From a bacterium (GTDB lineage: Bacteria > Verrucomicrobiota > Kiritimatiellia > RFP12 > UBA1067), in contig JANYBJ010000320.1 in the NCBI GenBank assembly GCA_025360845.1, positions 1 through 42,731 on the forward strand: a stretch of 42,731 nt of DNA. Reading direction: 5' to 3'. Position 1 is the stretch's first letter, and each line of letters opens with the position of its first letter. A program made the translations under genes and the position numbers. The notes beneath the pieces were generated by a model. That model saw nothing but the letters and a program-made list of their open reading frames with translations. It was not told the origin of the DNA and did no database searches. Shown here piece by piece: positions 24,597 to 31,401 of this stretch.

Positions 24597-25202
24597 ATGA
24601 AACTGAGCAGACGCATTCTTGAAGGCGGGGTTATGATAATGCTTATGGCAACAAGTTGTTTTGGAGAAAACGACACGACGGAAAGAGCTATGCGACTTAT
24701 GTCTGCGCTACACTTCCCGACCAATACCGGAAGTGCCGTAACAAGCGAGTCTGTCTTTTCCGGTAAGAATCAAGTGAAGGTTGGAGACTTCCAGATGAAG
24801 CAAAAAGGGAGATCGACTATTGATTCTGGGGCTGTGGTGGATGTCGAGATACTCGACAAAGACGGCCAGATAACGGTTACGGGTTGCTTAATCGAGAGGG
24901 TGTCTTCCGATGGTGCTCGTAAAGCTTTGGCGGAAAGGCTGGTTCAGAACTCAATGCCCATCAACGTGCTGATTCGGAAATATGAACTGCGACCTGTGAG
25001 ATTGCGGATGCGCGGGGAATCTGCTTTACTGTTCACATGCTTGACACCCGCCCGATCACCGCCTATCTGCAGCAGGTCGCAAAGCTACTGCCGAATGCCC
25101 GCAGCAAAGAACGCGCTTACCGCTCGGATCTGCAAAATCTGGCGACCAAGGTGTGGAAACGGTCTTGCCACCATACCGGAAATAGTATGGTGTTTTCAGT
25201 AA
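24597..25202 (+). CDS. Small secreted hypothetical protein, 3' end probably replaced
   Basis: The ATG at 24597 has an AAGAGAGG site and lies 14 nt after the transglutaminase-like gene, so the two form an operon. The N-terminus (MKLSRRILEGGVMIMLMATSCFGE) is a signal peptide, possibly a lipoprotein with a weak lipobox. Residues about 25-140 are plausible coding sequence (QVKVGDFQMKQKGRSTIDSGAVVDVEILDKDGQ). After RMRGESALLFT (about residue 147) the sequence becomes the shadow of another frame starting at 25037, so the original C-terminus is probably lost. Function unknown. Confidence 0.6.
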   Translation: MKLSRRILEGGVMIMLMATSCFGENDTTERAMRLMSALHFPTNTGSAVTSESVFSGKNQVKVGDFQMKQKGRSTIDSGAVVDVEILDKDGQITVTGCLIERVSSDGARKALAERLVQNSMPINVLIRKYELRPVRLRMRGESALLFTCLTPARSPPICSRSQSYCRMPAAKNALTARICKIWRPRCGNGLATIPEIVWCFQ

Positions 25203-25270
25203 GACAGCAAGAGTCGGTCATGAACGATCTCGTTTTCGAGCGTCCCCCCCTCGCACTGAAAACGTTTTAG
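25037..25270 (+). pseudogene. N-terminal remnant of a large restriction/DNA-methylase enzyme (Type ISP/IIG-like)
   Basis: The first 40 residues (MLDTRPITAYLQQVAKLL...ERAYRSDLQNLATK) resemble the N-terminal helix pair of large Type ISP/IIG enzymes, which begin with a YL..V-type helix and a SYR..LQ.L block. After that the frame reads into the 3' end of the opposite methylase gene. A promoter (TTGCGG, 17 bp, TTTACT at 25025-25030) ends 6 nt before the ATG, as for a leaderless gene. The matching C-terminal part may be at 27223-27334. The family assignment rests on a short stretch and is tentative. Confidence 0.4.
25169..25192. terminator. Hairpin after the methylase gene
   Basis: CACCATAC (25169-25176) pairs with GTATGGTG (25185-25192), an 8-bp stem, followed on the plus strand by TTTT. 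It sits just beyond the methylase stop codon at 25196. The T-run favours the plus-strand direction. Confidence 0.5.
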
Positions 25271-26089
25271 CATGCTGCGTCCGCAATTGACGAAGACCTC
25301 ACGTTCAAATAACCCTTCTGGAATATCAAACGTGCAGTTCACGCGGCCTGACTTCTTGGTACCGTCAATGCTTAATGCGACCCTGACACCTCGATCCTTG
25401 CAGGCCATTATGGATTGCATGAGGCGAGGCAATGAGAAGTTCTGTCCACGATACAGAATAGCTTGACTGCAGACATACGGGGGATCACAGTAAACCAAAT
25501 CACCCTCCTGTGCCATAGCCATGGCCGCTTCAAAATCCAGATTTTCGAAGCTGGCCCCCGCTGTGCGACGCTGCCAGATTAGCACGCGTTCGGAGAACGA
25601 CGCGGGTGAGATCGGATCGTGTATTCCACACGGAGTCGATATGTACCCGTCTCTCTTACGGAAGCGAACGACACCCCCATAACATGAGCGGCAGATAAAC
25701 AGAAGGTCCGCACCATTCGGCTGTTCGTTGTACCGGGCTTTAATCTGTTCGTACCCGTCCGCCCGACCGAGTTTGTGATATTCAGTGTACCGGTCGCGAT
25801 ACCATTTCATGACCAACTCGGGATCCCGCTGTAACGTCTGCCAAATCTCAATCAAAGGCGTGAACACATCCGACCCGACCGCTTTCGGAGGCTGTAACGC
25901 ACCGAGCACCGCACCGCTACCCAGAAACGGCTCGCGGTATGTTCGAATGTCTGTGGGGAAGAATGACGCGATTTCATGTGCGAAACGCTGTTTATTGCCA
26001 ATCCATTTTAGAAGCTGCGTCTTGAACTCCGATACATGCTGAAAGGCGGTTCCGTAAAAAATATCAAGCGTATCTTCCTTAACTTTCAT
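25196..26089 (-). CDS. D12-class adenine-specific DNA methyltransferase of a Type II RM system
   Basis: A 297-aa N6-adenine methyltransferase of the Dam/DpnM (D12) class. The AdoMet-binding motifs are visible as LLKWIGNKQRF near residue 27 and YREPFLGSGAVLGAL near residue 50; the catalytic motif IV is YCDPPYV near residue 200. It should protect host DNA from the neighbouring endonuclease; the recognition site cannot be deduced. It is divergent from the controller and endonuclease genes. The promoter is perfectly spaced (TTGACC-17-TATACT) and ends 6 nt before the ATG, with no Shine-Dalgarno sequence, so the mRNA is probably leaderless. Confidence 0.92.
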   Translation of the reverse strand: MKVKEDTLDIFYGTAFQHVSEFKTQLLKWIGNKQRFAHEIASFFPTDIRTYREPFLGSGAVLGALQPPKAVGSDVFTPLIEIWQTLQRDPELVMKWYRDRYTEYHKLGRADGYEQIKARYNEQPNGADLLFICRSCYGGVVRFRKRDGYISTPCGIHDPISPASFSERVLIWQRRTAGASFENLDFEAAMAMAQEGDLVYCDPPYVCSQAILYRGQNFSLPRLMQSIMACKDRGVRVALSIDGTKKSGRVNCTFDIPEGLFEREVFVNCGRSMLKRFQCEGGTLENEIVHDRLLLSY

Positions 26090-26095
26090 GAATAC

Positions 26096-26124
26096 AGTAT
26101 ATCCTGATTTGGGATACAGGTCAA
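26096..26124 (-). promoter_or_regulatory. Promoter of the DNA methylase gene, leaderless
   Basis: On the minus strand TTGACC (26119-26124), 17 bp, TATACT (26096-26101), then GTATTC and the ATG. The left C-box (26100-26116) fills the spacer, so a bound controller protein should block RNA polymerase here. Confidence 0.75.
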
Positions 26125-26144
26125 CTATATCCTATACTAGGATA
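26100..26144. promoter_or_regulatory. Tandem C-boxes (operators) for the controller protein
   Basis: Two identical palindromes TATCC-N7-GGATA lie at 26100-26116 and 26128-26144, centres 28 bp apart. The left one covers the spacer of the methylase promoter and the -35 region of the controller promoter; the right one overlaps the controller -10 box. This is the known layout of C-protein control (activate from the distal site, repress from the proximal site), inferred here from sequence only. Confidence 0.8.
26109..26138 (+). promoter_or_regulatory. Promoter of the controller-endonuclease operon, leaderless
   Basis: A weak -35 TTGGGA (26109-26114), 18 bp, and -10 TATACT (26133-26138). The start codon GTG is at 26146, 7 nt after the -10, so transcription should begin at or next to the start codon. 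A weak -35 covered by a C-box fits activator dependence. Confidence 0.65.
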
Positions 26145-26145
26145 C

Positions 26146-26391
26146 GTGAAACGAAACAGATACGCTGGCAGCGAACAACATCTACGGCGCATTTTGCGCG
26201 ATTCCCGTATGTCCAGGGGAATTAAACAAGAGGATCTTGCGGAAACGCTCAAGGTGCCGCAGTCCTTTGTCAGCAAATACGAATCCGGCGAGCGGATGCT
26301 GACTTTTGTTGAAACCGTTTCGATCTGCCTCGCCATGGACATCACCCCGGAAACACTCTTAAAGGAGTACTTGCCTCACCATGAAACCTGA
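26146..26391 (+). CDS. XRE-family controller (C) protein of the RM system
   Basis: An 81-aa single-domain helix-turn-helix protein, the size of typical C proteins. The HTH is visible as GIKQEDLAETLKVPQSFVSKYESGERML (residues about 26-53), followed by VETVSICLAMDITPETLLKEYL. It starts with GTG and probably has a leaderless mRNA. Its last 11 nt overlap the endonuclease start, so the two are coupled. Expected role: bind the tandem TATCC-N7-GGATA boxes, delay and then boost endonuclease expression, and limit the methylase. Confidence 0.88.
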   Translation: MKRNRYAGSEQHLRRILRDSRMSRGIKQEDLAETLKVPQSFVSKYESGERMLTFVETVSICLAMDITPETLLKEYLPHHET

Positions 26392-27222
26392 CATGCGCTT
26401 TGTTGGTCTTCCAAAATGTTTCTGGGCATCGGTCCGTTTGATCGGGCAAGAATGCGGTTACGCCAAGGCAAAAATACTGACCATCCCGACACGCGAAAAG
26501 GTCGAAGCTGTTTTCTCCCGGCTCAACCTCGATGCGGCAACGCTCGACAAGTCGTTAGGCAACGGGCGGACTATGTGGAAGATGCTCGTGGCATATTTGA
26601 CTTATCGCGCTGCGGTTCTGCACAATCATTTCGACCCCAACCTCATGGATGCAGCGGCGGCAAAGCGAGCGTTCGACAAACTCAAGAAGGAGTTCCATCC
26701 AAAGTGTCCTTTGCCGATGAACAAACAGAAAGGAGTAAAAAAGCTCCTGCCTATTTCACTGGCATAATCAATATCTTAATCGAAGCGAATGCTGACGGAA
26801 CACCCTGCGATTTCGATCCGAGGGTGTTGGCAACCGTCTCGAAAAGTGGTGTGCCCATCCGAACATTTGCACGAAGAATGGACGGCGGTTTTCCTTCGGT
26901 CACAAACCCCCTCGCCATATGGGAAGTGAAAGAGTATTACTACACAACCACCTTTGGCAGCCGTGTGGCCGACGGTGTTTATGAAACGTTGCTTGATGGC
27001 ATGGAGATCGAAGAACTTGAAGCGTCTGAGGGAATTAAGGTCCTCCACTACTTGATGATTGACGCGCATTACACATGGTGGGAGTGTGGTAAATCCTATC
27101 TGTGCCGAATCGTGGACATGCTTCACATGGGTTACGTTGACGAGGTCCTTGTCGGAAAGGAAGTCCTTAGCCGCGTGCCCGAACTTGTTAAAGAATGGAA
27201 CACGCAACTCGCTCGTTCATGA
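26381..27222 (+). CDS. Type II restriction endonuclease, split by a -1 frame change at A AAA AAG
   Basis: Two track ORFs (26381-26767 and the frame of 26416-27222) together give one protein of about 280 aa. ORF1 runs MKPDMRFVGLPKCFWASVRL to KCPLPMNKQKGVKK; the sequence continues in the -1 frame as APAYFTGIINILIEANADG and holds the putative PD-(D/E)XK core, RRMDGGFPSVTNPLAIWEVKEYYYTTTFG, ending LCRIVDMLHMGYVDEVL. The switch lies at 26736-26743 (GTA AAA AAG), where a -1 slip yields GVKKAPAY. I recall this family as continuous, so this is either a homopolymer contraction (7 to 6 A), a sequencing error, or real frameshifting. An AAAGGAG motif lies just upstream of the run. It is the R gene of the flanking M and C genes. 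Confidence 0.75.
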
Positions 27223-27334
27223 TCGGGTGTATGGTGATTTTCACGCGTTTCGCCCTTTGTTCGCGCGTTACACGCGCCTGATCGCCGCGCTCGACGAGAC
27301 CGCCGAGATCATGGCCAAGCTGTCATATAGGTAA
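27223..27334 (+). pseudogene. C-terminal remnant of a larger gene, possibly the Type ISP-like enzyme
   Basis: After the endonuclease stop an open frame reads VYGDFHAFRPLFARYTRLIAALDETAEIMAKLSYR and stops at 27334. It has normal GC-rich coding composition, unlike the island, no start of its own, and a helical C-terminal look (LDETAEIMAKL) seen at the ends of large methylase polypeptides. It is in the same orientation as the N-terminal remnant at 25037, so the M-C-R cassette may have replaced the middle of that gene. Tentative. Confidence 0.35.
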
Positions 27335-27343
27335 CCTCAAGCA

Positions 27344-27365
27344 GATTAAGAGTAAGATTAAGATG
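27344..27365. repeat. GATTAN hexad array at the right end of the RM island
   Basis: Units GATTAA, GAGTAA, GATTAA, GATG. The 17-nt core is identical to the array at 6970-6986. It begins 9 nt after the stop of the remnant at 27334. Confidence 0.85.
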
Positions 27366-27403
27366 GCGAAACGCCGGCGCTTTTTTTCAGAAAAAAAAAC
27401 GTA

Positions 27404-27432
27404 TTGTATGCAGGCGCGGCGCGGGTTAAACT
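27404..27432 (+). promoter_or_regulatory. Promoter of the TRAP solute-binding protein gene, leaderless
   Basis: TTGTAT (27404-27409), 17 bp, TAAACT (27427-27432), then AAGCTCC and the ATG at 27440. No Shine-Dalgarno sequence is present. Confidence 0.55.
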
Positions 27433-27439
27433 AAGCTCC

Positions 27440-28498
27440 ATGAAAATTAACAACATTCTTTTGTTGGGTTTGTCAATCTGTGCGTTTTTGTATGTCGGTT
27501 GCGGCAAGAAGCAAGGGCCGGGGCCGGAAGGAGCCGCGCCGCAGAAGGCGGCGGTCAAGCTGACGTACAGCGTGTTCTTCCCGCCGACACATGTGCAGAC
27601 AAAGGTGGCCACCGAGTGGGCGGAGGAGATCAAAAAGCGCACGGGCGGGCAGGTCCAGATCACCGTGTTTTCAGGCGGTTCGCTGACGAAGGCCGACCAG
27701 TGTTACCAGGGTGTGGTGGACGGCGTGTCCGATATCGGCATGAGCGCTTTCGCCTATACGCGCGGCCGCTTCCCGTTGCTCGAGGGTTTGGATCTGCCGG
27801 TCGGTTATCCCAATGGTGTTGCCGCGACCCGCATCGCGAACACGCTTGCCGCGAAGTTCAAACCCGCCGAAACGAAGGATGTGAAGCTGTTCTATGTGCA
27901 TGCTCACGGGCCGGGGGTGCTGGGTTCGAAAAGGCCGGTGGCGAGGTTGGCGGACATGAAGGGTCTCAAGGTCTGTGCGTCAGGCGAGTCTGAGCGGATC
28001 GTCGAGAGTCTCGGCGGTTCGCCGGTCAGCCTGCCGCAGGGCGAAACCTGCGAGGCCCTCCAGAAGGGCGTGGCTGACGCGACGTTCTGTCCGACCGAGA
28101 CGCTCAAGGGCTGGAAGCAGGGCGAGGTCATCAACTGCGTGACGGACTCCAAGTGTATCGGATACACGACGGCGTTTTTTGTGGCGATGAACAAGGAGAA
28201 GTGGGCACAGTTGCCCGCCGACGTTCAGAAGACCATCGAAGCGGTAAACGCCGAGTGGGTCGTCAAACATGGCCAGGCGTGGAACGATGCCGACGCCGAG
28301 GGGCTCACTTACATCAGCGGGCTGAAACGGGGCATCATCCCGTTGACGGCAAACGAACAGGCCTTGTGGATTGCGAAAGTGGCTCCGCTGCTGCAGGATT
28401 ACGCGACGCGTGCGGCACAGAAGGGTTTGCCCGGCGAGGCGTTTCTTAAAGAGCTGAAGGCCGCTGTCGCAGAAGCCCGCGCGCCTCAAGGGAAGTGA
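27440..28498 (+). CDS. TRAP transporter solute-binding lipoprotein (DctP family)
   Basis: 352 aa from the ATG at 27440 ([24 protein letters not shown]), which gives a lipoprotein signal with lipobox LYVGC. The mature part shows the DctP pattern: [51 protein letters not shown], the [12 protein letters not shown] strand and PLPQGE-like [18 protein letters not shown]. It should capture an organic acid or similar solute outside the inner membrane. No DctQ/DctM permease genes are next to it, so it is an orphan here. The preferred start has no ribosome-binding site and is probably leaderless. Confidence 0.9.
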   Translation: MKINNILLLGLSICAFLYVGCGKKQGPGPEGAAPQKAAVKLTYSVFFPPTHVQTKVATEWAEEIKKRTGGQVQITVFSGGSLTKADQCYQGVVDGVSDIGMSAFAYTRGRFPLLEGLDLPVGYPNGVAATRIANTLAAKFKPAETKDVKLFYVHAHGPGVLGSKRPVARLADMKGLKVCASGESERIVESLGGSPVSLPQGETCEALQKGVADATFCPTETLKGWKQGEVINCVTDSKCIGYTTAFFVAMNKEKWAQLPADVQKTIEAVNAEWVVKHGQAWNDADAEGLTYISGLKRGIIPLTANEQALWIAKVAPLLQDYATRAAQKGLPGEAFLKELKAAVAEARAPQGK

Positions 28499-28503
28499 GC
28501 GCG

Positions 28504-28641
28504 ATGCGGAAACCGGTCAGAAAACCGCTCGGCCCCTTTCTGCTGGCGCTGTTCGTGGCGTGCGGATTGCTGCTGGCGTTTCCGCTGGTTTTCAAGGAGA
28601 ACCATCCGGCAGCGGCGATGGCGGCTGAGAGTCCGGCATGA
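28504..28641 (+). CDS. Very small single-pass membrane protein, uncertain
   Basis: A 45-aa ORF, below the track cut-off, with a basic start (MRKPVRKPLG), one hydrophobic helix (PFLLALFVACGLLLAFPLVF) and a short polar tail. It starts 5 nt after the solute-binding protein stop, and AAGGGA lies about 12 nt upstream. It could be a small membrane partner or chance. An overlapping minus-strand frame (28592-28713) also looks protein-like, which weakens the call. Confidence 0.35.
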   Translation: MRKPVRKPLGPFLLALFVACGLLLAFPLVFKENHPAAAMAAESPA

Positions 28642-28717
28642 GTGCCGCGAGGTCGGGCGTGCCGACAAAGTCGGTGTCGGACGTGTACCGGTAGCGCACC
28701 TCGCAGCCGTCGTCAAT

Positions 28718-29005
28718 TCAAAGGGACAGATGGGCCATTACGGCTTCTGCGGTTAAGCCGTGGAGCTTGATGCGCTTGAGGCGCGAGGTGTCGCCGGTGA
28801 GGAGTTCGACGGAGCGTTTCGGGAGGCCGAACGTTTTGGCGAGAAGCGCGGTAAGTTCCGTGTTCGCCTTGCCATCGACAGGCGGAGCTTGGAGCCGCAT
28901 GCGCAGCCACTCGGGGTCCGCGCCTGCGATTTCGGATTTTGACGCGCGCGGAGTGACCTTGACGGTCAGGATGCAGCCGTCTTTAGTGGAAAGCAGCCAG
29001 TTCAT
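28718..29005 (-). CDS. DUF167 / YggU family protein
   Basis: A 95-aa protein of the small DUF167 (UPF0235) family. The pattern L.VKVTPRASKSEI near residue 14, then LRMRLQAPPVDGKANTELTALLAKTFGLPKRSVELLTGDTSRLKRI, is diagnostic. The molecular function of the family is unknown. It lies directly downstream of the YggT gene on the same strand, the pairing often seen for yggT-yggU. Confidence 0.93.
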   Translation of the reverse strand: MNWLLSTKDGCILTVKVTPRASKSEIAGADPEWLRMRLQAPPVDGKANTELTALLAKTFGLPKRSVELLTGDTSRLKRIKLHGLTAEAVMAHLSL

Positions 29006-29056
29006 GGAAGAGGAGGGGGCCGGGTTCGGGGTTCAGGGAAACGCACATCAATGAAG

Positions 29057-29962
29057 TCAGTTGAACAGGGGCAAGTGGATCAGGTTAAAAAGGCCGATGC
29101 AGATGCTGTTGTACATCATATCCACGACAAAAAAGTAGATGAGCGGCGTGAAGTCGAAACCCGCTCCGCCGATCCGGTTGCGCGCGAAACGCCCCAGCAA
29201 GAGTTCGACCCCTTCGCTGCAGATGATGACCGCGCCGCGCGCCTGCAGGATCGCTGCGGCCAGGTTGCCGAGGATGAGGATGAAGAGCGCCCGCGTGAGC
29301 ATCGACAGCCCGTCGGCGAAGGAGAGCGCGGCCAGCCAGCCGGTCTTCAGGATCTGCGCAAACAGCGGGCCGGCCAGAAAGGGGGATGTGGTGATCGGTT
29401 TGGCGCTTTCCGTAATCTGGCTGAGGGTGCTCAGGGCTCCGGTGCGCGAGACGGTGAACGCCAGCGCGGCGTGCAGCGCGAACAGGACGAACGGTTGCGC
29501 CAGCAGCGGCAGCCGCGAGAAGGGACGGGCGAAGAAGTCGAACGTCTCTGTGGCGCGGTTGGAGCGGAAGGGCGGCGTGATCAGGCGCACCAGCAGGTAG
29601 ACGGTCCAGAGTTTCAGCAGAAACGCCGCGAAGTGCAGGAGGTTGAAAAGCAGCAGCCCGGACATCCGGTCGCCGACGACGATGGGTGAGAAATGGAAAA
29701 AGGTGCCGAGCTTGATGGTCAGGGGCACTTGCAAACGCAAAAAAAGGAGCGCCTTGAAAAGGATGACAAAGAGCAGGATCACCGTGGCGGCAGCCTGCTC
29801 AGGCAGGTAGAGCACGGGGCGCAGGAAGGCGAGCGCCGAATCGGTGAATTTGATCGTGCCGGAAAGGAACGGGTTGAAGTAAAACTCTTTAGAGGGTGCC
29901 GACCAGAGCCGGATCCAGAAGAGCAGCAGCAAGAGGTTGAACGAAAAAATCAAATAGTCCAT
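29057..29962 (-). CDS. YggT family integral membrane protein with two YggT-like halves
   Basis: 301 aa from the ATG at 29962 (MDYLIFSFNLLLLLFWIRLW); the 331-aa track ORF starts in upstream non-coding sequence. The N-terminal half matches YggT (FWIRLWSAPSKEFYFNPFLSGTIKFTDSALAFLRPVL). The rest has several further hydrophobic helices, and the C-terminal part (LGNLAAAILQARGAVIICSEGVELLLGRFARNRIGGAGFDFTPLIYFFVV) looks like a second copy. YggT proteins are inner-membrane proteins linked to osmotic stress and envelope organisation; the double length differs from the usual single-domain form of about 100-190 aa. Confidence 0.85.
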   Translation of the reverse strand: MDYLIFSFNLLLLLFWIRLWSAPSKEFYFNPFLSGTIKFTDSALAFLRPVLYLPEQAAATVILLFVILFKALLFLRLQVPLTIKLGTFFHFSPIVVGDRMSGLLLFNLLHFAAFLLKLWTVYLLVRLITPPFRSNRATETFDFFARPFSRLPLLAQPFVLFALHAALAFTVSRTGALSTLSQITESAKPITTSPFLAGPLFAQILKTGWLAALSFADGLSMLTRALFILILGNLAAAILQARGAVIICSEGVELLLGRFARNRIGGAGFDFTPLIYFFVVDMMYNSICIGLFNLIHLPLFN

Positions 29963-30002
29963 AGTGATTCCGATGTGAAGGCAGGTGTAAGAATAAGGGT
30001 AA

Positions 30003-30290
30003 TCCGGTTGTTCAGCAAGGGGAAAGGCGGAAGAGCGCAGCGGGCGGGCCACGGCTTATTCTTTTGGTGACGAATTCGGCTCGCCCAGCGGTCGAGCCCT
30101 ACCCAAAGATGCCGAAACCGGCCAGGAAGTTCGTCCCCAAGGGACGGACCGCGGGGCCTTCCTGTTAACGGCTGCGATCAAAGCGATCACGGCAAAGGGT
30201 GCGAAGGTTGCGGAGTCCACACGCGGTCAAAACGCACGCGAACTGACGTTGAAGAAAGGCCGTCCGGCCCAGTTCCAACTCGAGTTCTAA
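30003..30290 (+). pseudogene. Open-frame remnant without a start codon
   Basis: Between the YggT gene and the YqjE-like gene an open frame runs from a TAA at 30000-30002 to a TAA at 30288-30290. It has no ATG or obvious ribosome-binding site. Its C-terminal part (YSFGDEFGSPSGRALPKD..., ending KKGRPAQFQLEF) looks like real protein sequence of GC-rich codons. I do not recognise the family. It is most likely the 3' end of a deleted gene; otherwise this 340-nt gap holds nothing I can identify. Confidence 0.3.
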
Positions 30291-30305
30291 CACACGGGAT
30301 GGGCT

Positions 30306-30698
30306 TCACGGCCGGGAAGGAGGAAGCTTCCCGGTGGCCTGTCGCACATAGTGGTCGGCCTTGGAGTACTTCATCCAGGTTTTCTCGGCGCAGGCCCAGC
30401 GCAGGGCCAGCAGCGCTCCGGCCAGATAAACAGCCCCGAGCACGAGGAGCACGAGCGCATTGGCCGGCGCCGGGAGCAGCGCGTAGAGCCCCACGTGCAG
30501 AAGCACGAAGCCCACCACCGCCAGCGCCACGAGGAACGCCAGCGCCAGCACGCCGATGAAGAGCTGGCGTGCGGCGCCGACGCCGCGCACGTACCAGACA
30601 GCGGCCTCGATGCGAAGCAGATCCAGCGAGGCGCGGCGGTAGCTTTTCAGCACCCACAGCGCCACGCTGGTCAGCACATTTGAGAGGTACTGCTTCAA
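30306..30698 (-). CDS. YqjE-like / phage-holin-superfamily membrane protein
   Basis: A 130-aa protein with a TTG start (LKQYLSNVLTSVALW, read as Met) and two or three hydrophobic helices (ARQLFIGVLALAFLVALAVVGFVLLHVGLYALL, ANALVLLVLGAVYLAGALLALRWA), ending in a charged tail. Size, topology and position right after the YqjD/ElaB-like gene match the YqjE-like partner found beside YqjD in other bacteria. Those proteins are membrane components of unknown function. AAAGGG lies about 13 nt before the start. Confidence 0.65.
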   Translation of the reverse strand: MKQYLSNVLTSVALWVLKSYRRASLDLLRIEAAVWYVRGVGAARQLFIGVLALAFLVALAVVGFVLLHVGLYALLPAPANALVLLVLGAVYLAGALLALRWACAEKTWMKYSKADHYVRQATGKLPPSRP

Positions 30699-30722
30699 AT
30701 GGCCACCAGCCCTTTCAGGTCG

Positions 30723-31061
30723 CTATTTCTTGTGGCCCAGGATGAACCCGGCCAGCAGCGCGACCACGGCGGTCCCGCCGATGTACGGCCACGGATTGGA
30801 GCGGACGTGACCGTCGACGATGGTCGCGGCTTCCTTGACCTTCGCCGCGCTCACTTCCTTCGCATGGAGCAGCGCTTCGATCTCGCGCTTCTGAACGGCC
30901 GACAGGGCCTCGGCGGCCGAGTGCTCGGCATCCACCAGAACGGTCTTCAGGTGGGTGTATTTGTTGCTGACGAGATTCCGCAGCTCGTCCTTCTTCTCTT
31001 TCGCGGCTTCCTCAAGAAGTTTCAGGGCTTCCGCGATTTTATCATTGCTGGTTGCTTCCAT
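30723..31061 (-). CDS. YqjD/ElaB-like (DUF883) membrane-anchored protein
   Basis: 112 aa from the ATG at 31061 (MEATSNDKIAEALKLLEEAAKE), preceded by GAGGTG; the track start is 18 codons further out. A long charged helix (residues about 5-85, coiled-coil-like) is followed by the family's C-terminal membrane anchor HVRSNPWPYIGGTAVVALLAGFILGHKK. In E. coli YqjD-type proteins associate with ribosomes at the inner membrane in stationary phase. It is the first gene of the pair with the YqjE-like gene. Confidence 0.88.
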   Translation of the reverse strand: MEATSNDKIAEALKLLEEAAKEKKDELRNLVSNKYTHLKTVLVDAEHSAAEALSAVQKREIEALLHAKEVSAAKVKEAATIVDGHVRSNPWPYIGGTAVVALLAGFILGHKK

Positions 31062-31401
31062 TTTGACACCTCGCTTGTTGCGATTAATCCGGGGGCTAGC
31101 CCGATTAAACAACACGTTACACGGTTAAAAACAATAACCGCATTTCATCCGTGCGTCAATTGTTTGTGTGTTCTGTTCCATCTCGGTTGCCGCATACCAT
31201 GCAGCTACAATCAAGATTATGCCGGATTCTACCCGCGTGCTCAATAGGGTAAACTCCCCATGGCGCGCAAGGCTAAAGGCCAGCAGGTGGCTGCTTCTGG
31301 AAACGCTTGATAAGACCGGATGTTTATGTGAAACTATCCGCATCGTTGGGATCGAGGCACAGAGGCATCGGTACGGTTGAAGCAGAAGAGGGCAGCACCG
31401 T
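31062..31401. promoter_or_regulatory. Intergenic region with promoter of the YqjD-like gene and a bulged palindrome
   Basis: On the minus strand TTGACG (31154-31159), 17 bp, TATTGT (31131-31136) is a good promoter. In the leader TTAATCCGGG pairs with CCCGATTAA (31084-31108, one bulge), possibly an operator or regulatory hairpin. The rest, to 31401, shows nothing I can identify beyond a possible start region for the plus-strand Asp-box gene. Confidence 0.5.

Noticed and set aside
28592-28713. Minus-strand frame reading DDGCEVRYRYTSDTDFVG... as the end of a gene
   Set aside because: It looks protein-like but has no start, no recognised family and conflicts with the plus-strand small ORF; kept only as a note.
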